Below, piece after piece: positions 35,102 through 38,160 of a stretch of DNA of 38,160 nt. Positions within the stretch are counted from its first letter, which is position 1, and every line of letters begins with the position of its first letter. This DNA is from Caryophanales bacterium (GTDB lineage Bacteria > Bacillota_I > Bacilli_A > RFN20 > CAG-826). Below the pieces are notes generated by a model. The model was not told where the DNA came from, searched no databases, and saw only the letters and a list, made by a program, of their open reading frames with translations. Location: contig JAEEWP010000004.1 of the NCBI GenBank assembly GCA_016287465.1, positions 1 through 38,160 of the forward strand, written 5' to 3'. The position numbers and the translations under genes are program-made.

Positions 35102-35130
35102 TTGAATATCGTTAGCAAATAAAATAGATT
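35102..35130 (+). promoter_or_regulatory. Candidate purE promoter TTGAAT-N17-TAGATT
   Basis: -35 at 35102-35107, -10 at 35125-35130, just upstream of the riboswitch. Confidence 0.5.
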
Positions 35131-35154
35131 TTATATGTACTGAAAAACGTAACT

Positions 35155-35236
35155 GTTATTGTGACTGACGGTAAATGCGAATTAACGCAATGGAGCAATA
35201 ATGGATTCAGTAGTCACGTCGACCGCCTGGGCACAC
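35155..35236 (+). ncRNA. ZTP riboswitch (pfl motif) upstream of purE
   Basis: GTGACTGACGGTAA-(TGCG AATTAA CGCA)-ATGGAGC...AGTCAC followed by the invariant-type 3' element CCGCCTGGGCA (35223-35233). Confidence 0.85.
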
Positions 35237-35304
35237 TCGTGGAATTGATCTTTGTAATCACTTTCTAGCAGCGTGTCTTTTTATTTTTTTGGGAGGGAAA
35301 CAGT

Positions 35305-35799
35305 ATGAAGAAAGTCGGAATCATCATGGGAAGCGCAAGCGATCTTCCAATCCTCAAGAAAGCATTCGAGCAGCTCGATGCCCTTGGAGTTCCTTATGAG
35401 GCTCACGTCTATTCGGCCCATAGAACCCCAGAGGAAGCTGGAACCTTTGCGGCAAACGCCAAAGCAAACGGCTTCGGGGTCCTTATCGCAGCAGCTGGCA
35501 TGGCCGCTCATTTAGCGGGCGCAATCGCTGCAAGAACCACCCTTCCAGTCATCGGAATCCCTTGCAAATCCGCCGCGCTTGACGGCATGGACGCGCTTCT
35601 TGCGACCGTCATGATGCCTTCTGGGATCCCAGTCGCGACAGTCGCGATCGACGGGGCGAAGAACGCCGCTCTCTTAGCAGCGGAAATCCTCGCTCTTAGC
35701 GATCCATCCCTCGACGCCAAGCTCGTCGTCCTGAGAGAAGAGGGAGCGAAAGCCGCCCTCGAAAAAGATAAGGAAATATCAGAGGCCTTTAATAAATAA
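35305..35799 (+). CDS. purE: N5-carboxyaminoimidazole ribonucleotide mutase
   Basis: [67 protein letters not shown]. Confidence 0.97.
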   Translation: MKKVGIIMGSASDLPILKKAFEQLDALGVPYEAHVYSAHRTPEEAGTFAANAKANGFGVLIAAAGMAAHLAGAIAARTTLPVIGIPCKSAALDGMDALLATVMMPSGIPVATVAIDGAKNAALLAAEILALSDPSLDAKLVVLREEGAKAALEKDKEISEAFNK

Positions 35800-35831
35800 G
35801 CAAGTAAATCTAAGGGAAGGAGGGGAAGAGA

Positions 35832-37250
35832 ATGTCGTCGTTACATGAAGAATGTGGAATCTTCGGTGTCTATTCACCGGTAAAACAAGACGTCGCCAGA
35901 ACCGCATACTACGGTTTATTCGCCCTCCAGCACCGTGGACAAGAATCCTGCGGCATCGTCGTCTGCGATGACGGTCTTTTCTCAACTTACAAAGACTTAG
36001 GCCTTGTCGAAGAGGTCTTCACCGAACGTCATCTTGCCCGCCTTGGACAAGGAAACATCGCCGTGGGCCATGTCAGATACGGCACCACAGGCGCCACAGA
36101 TAGACACAACGCCCAGCCTCTCGTCGTCAACCATATCCATGGCCATATCGCCATCGCCCATAATGGCAATATCACCAACTCATTCGAACTTCGTTCCCAG
36201 CTTGAGCTCCAAGGCTCGATCTTCCACACAACCTCAGACACAGAGGTCATTTCCTACATAGTCACAAGAGAAAGAATCACCTCTAACTCCATCGAAGAAG
36301 CGGTGGAACGCGCGATGTACACCATCAAAGGCGCGTATTCCCTTGCCGTTATGTCCCCGACGAAACTCGTCATCGCCCGCGACCCATATGGTTTTAGGCC
36401 TCTTTGCTATGGCGTCAGAGATGATGGCACATATATCGCCGCAAGCGAAACCTGCGCCCTTGAATCTGTCGGCGCCAAGTTCGTCCGCGACGTCCTCCCA
36501 GGCGAAGTCGTCTACTTCGACAAGGATGGCGTTCACTCCATCAAGACGCACTGCGGCAAACAGAAGAAACACATTTGTGTATTCGAATTCGTCTATTTCG
36601 CTAGACCTGATTCAGTGATTGACGGCGTATCCGTCCATTCAGCCAGGGTCAAAGCGGGAGAATACCTCGCAAAATCCCATCCAGTTGAGGCCGATATCGT
36701 CATCGGCGTCCCGGATTCAGGACTTGATGCCGCAATCGGATATTCAAAGGAATCAGGCATCCCTTACGAAATCGGATACATCAAAAACAAATACATCGGC
36801 CGCACGTTCATCGCTCCTGGCCAAGATAACAGGGAAGACAAAGTCAAACTCAAGCTCAACCCAATCTCATCGGTCGTCAAAGGCAAACGAGTGGTGGTCA
36901 TCGATGACTCGATCGTCAGAGGCACCACAAGCAAGAAGACAATCAAGCTCCTTCGCGATGCGGGCGCCAAAGAAATCCACATGAGGGTATCCTCACCGAC
37001 CTTCCTCAATCCTTGCTTCTATGGCACGGACATCGATTCGAAAGACAATCTCATCGCCTGCCACCATTCGGTGGAGGAGATCGCGAAGATCATCGGCGCG
37101 GATTCGCTTGGATTCCTCTCGGTCGAAAACGTCAGGGACATCGCAGGGGGAGAATGCTGCACGGCTTGCTTCGATGGCAAGTACCCGACAGCCATTCCAA
37201 AAGACAACAGAAAATCAAGATTCGAAAGCAAGATCTCAGATAAAGATTAA
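35832..37250 (+). CDS. purF: Amidophosphoribosyltransferase (canonical)
   Basis: [16 protein letters not shown] (Cys nucleophile), [41 protein letters not shown]. Confidence 0.97.
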   Translation: MSSLHEECGIFGVYSPVKQDVARTAYYGLFALQHRGQESCGIVVCDDGLFSTYKDLGLVEEVFTERHLARLGQGNIAVGHVRYGTTGATDRHNAQPLVVNHIHGHIAIAHNGNITNSFELRSQLELQGSIFHTTSDTEVISYIVTRERITSNSIEEAVERAMYTIKGAYSLAVMSPTKLVIARDPYGFRPLCYGVRDDGTYIAASETCALESVGAKFVRDVLPGEVVYFDKDGVHSIKTHCGKQKKHICVFEFVYFARPDSVIDGVSVHSARVKAGEYLAKSHPVEADIVIGVPDSGLDAAIGYSKESGIPYEIGYIKNKYIGRTFIAPGQDNREDKVKLKLNPISSVVKGKRVVVIDDSIVRGTTSKKTIKLLRDAGAKEIHMRVSSPTFLNPCFYGTDIDSKDNLIACHHSVEEIAKIIGADSLGFLSVENVRDIAGGECCTACFDGKYPTAIPKDNRKSRFESKISDKD

Positions 37251-37263
37251 GCGGGGGAGAAAC

Positions 37264-38160
37264 ATGAAAAATTCAAAATCAGAATCATACGCGGCAGCAG
37301 GCGTAGACATCACGGCAGGATACAAGGCCGTTGAGCTCATGAAGGCTCATATCGCCAGAACCATCGTCCAATCGAAACCAGAGGACATCGGTGGCTTCGG
37401 CGGGCTTTTCACCCTTGACCTTGAAGGCTACAAACACCCAATCCTCGTTTCAGGAACCGATGGCGTTGGCACCAAACTCAAGATGGCCTTCCTCATGGAT
37501 AAACACGACACCGTCGGCATCGACTGCGTTGCCATGTGCGTCAACGACGTCATTTGCTGCGGCGCCAAACCTCTCTTCTTCCTTGACTACATCGCCTGTG
37601 GCAAGAACTACCCAGAGAAGATCGCCTCTATCGTTTCAGGCATCTGCGATGGCTGCGTCATGGCCCATAGCGAGCTCGTCGGCGGAGAAACCGCGGAAAT
37701 GCCAGGCTTCTACCCAGTCGATGAATATGACCTCGCAGGCTTCTCCGTCGGCATCGTCGACAAAGACAAAGTCATCGATAACAAAAAGATGGCGGCAGGG
37801 GATGTCATGATCGCTCTCCCATCTAGCGGCGTTCACTCTAACGGCTTCTCTCTTGTCAGAAAAGTCTTCGATATCGAACACGCCGCTATCAAAAAACCTC
37901 TCCCAGAACTCGGTGGAAAGTCTCTTGGCGAGACCCTTCTCACCCCAACGAAAATCTACGTCAAACCAGTCCTCGCCCTTCTTGATGAAGTCGAGGTCAA
38001 AGGCATCTCCCATATCACGGGAGGAGGCTTCTATGAGAATATGCCTCGCTCCATCCCGGACGGACTTAAGGTCGTCATCAAGAAAGAAGACGTCAAGGTC
38101 CTCCCGATCTTCAAACTCATCCAGTCGACAGGAAATATCCCAGAAAGAGATATGTTCAAC
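37264..38160 (+). CDS. purM: Phosphoribosylformylglycinamidine cyclo-ligase, truncated by window end
   Basis: [67 protein letters not shown]; open to base 38160. Confidence 0.95.
   Translation, partial: MKNSKSESYAAAGVDITAGYKAVELMKAHIARTIVQSKPEDIGGFGGLFTLDLEGYKHPILVSGTDGVGTKLKMAFLMDKHDTVGIDCVAMCVNDVICCGAKPLFFLDYIACGKNYPEKIASIVSGICDGCVMAHSELVGGETAEMPGFYPVDEYDLAGFSVGIVDKDKVIDNKKMAAGDVMIALPSSGVHSNGFSLVRKVFDIEHAAIKKPLPELGGKSLGETLLTPTKIYVKPVLALLDEVEVKGISHITGGGFYENMPRSIPDGLKVVIKKEDVKVLPIFKLIQSTGNIPERDMFN

Noticed and set aside
1-38160. Transposons, prophage, CRISPR arrays, restriction or toxin-antitoxin defence genes
   Set aside because: No transposase, integrase, terminal repeats, Cas, methylase or TA-like ORFs were recognised on either strand.

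Overview
The window looks like a low/medium-GC Firmicutes-type (Bacilli-like, uncultured; inferred) chromosomal segment using the standard genetic code. It holds about 36 confident or probable genes. From left to right: a FakA/DAK-type protein (5'-truncated); a diacylglycerol-kinase-like lipid kinase; an acidic-repeat membrane protein; zinc-ribbon membrane proteins; two tandem CNNM/CBS (HlyC/CorC-type) proteins; a guanylate-kinase-like protein (-). These are followed by a compact eight-gene Tad/type IVb pilus-like operon (9658-14358) ending in a 59-aa pilin-like ORF absent from the supplied ORF track; an acyl carrier protein; an ArsB/NhaD-like transporter (-); an XRE regulator with a zinc ribbon (-); a lipoprotein (-); three tandem paralogous membrane proteins (-); a LuxC/LuxE-type acyl-reductase/acyl-protein-synthetase pair without luciferase genes (-); tRNA-Glu and tRNA-Asn (-); sirtuin + DUF5662; a Trk K+ system; tRNA-Trp; a metallophosphatase lipoprotein; a GT8-PlsC fusion with a CrtO-like acyltransferase; and a purine locus (purC, a Cys-less PurF paralog, ACT/UPF0237 + UPF0210, a ZTP-riboswitch-controlled purE, purF, purM truncated at the window end). 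The most interesting items are the minimal Tad-like locus with two unrecognised secreted proteins, the GT8-PlsC/CrtO-like glycolipid cassette preceded by a perfect 20-bp palindrome, the luxCE pair beside triplicated membrane proteins, the Cys-less PurF paralog, and recurrent TATAAT-N6/7-ATG architecture predicting leaderless mRNAs. All calls come from reading the sequence; no database search was run.
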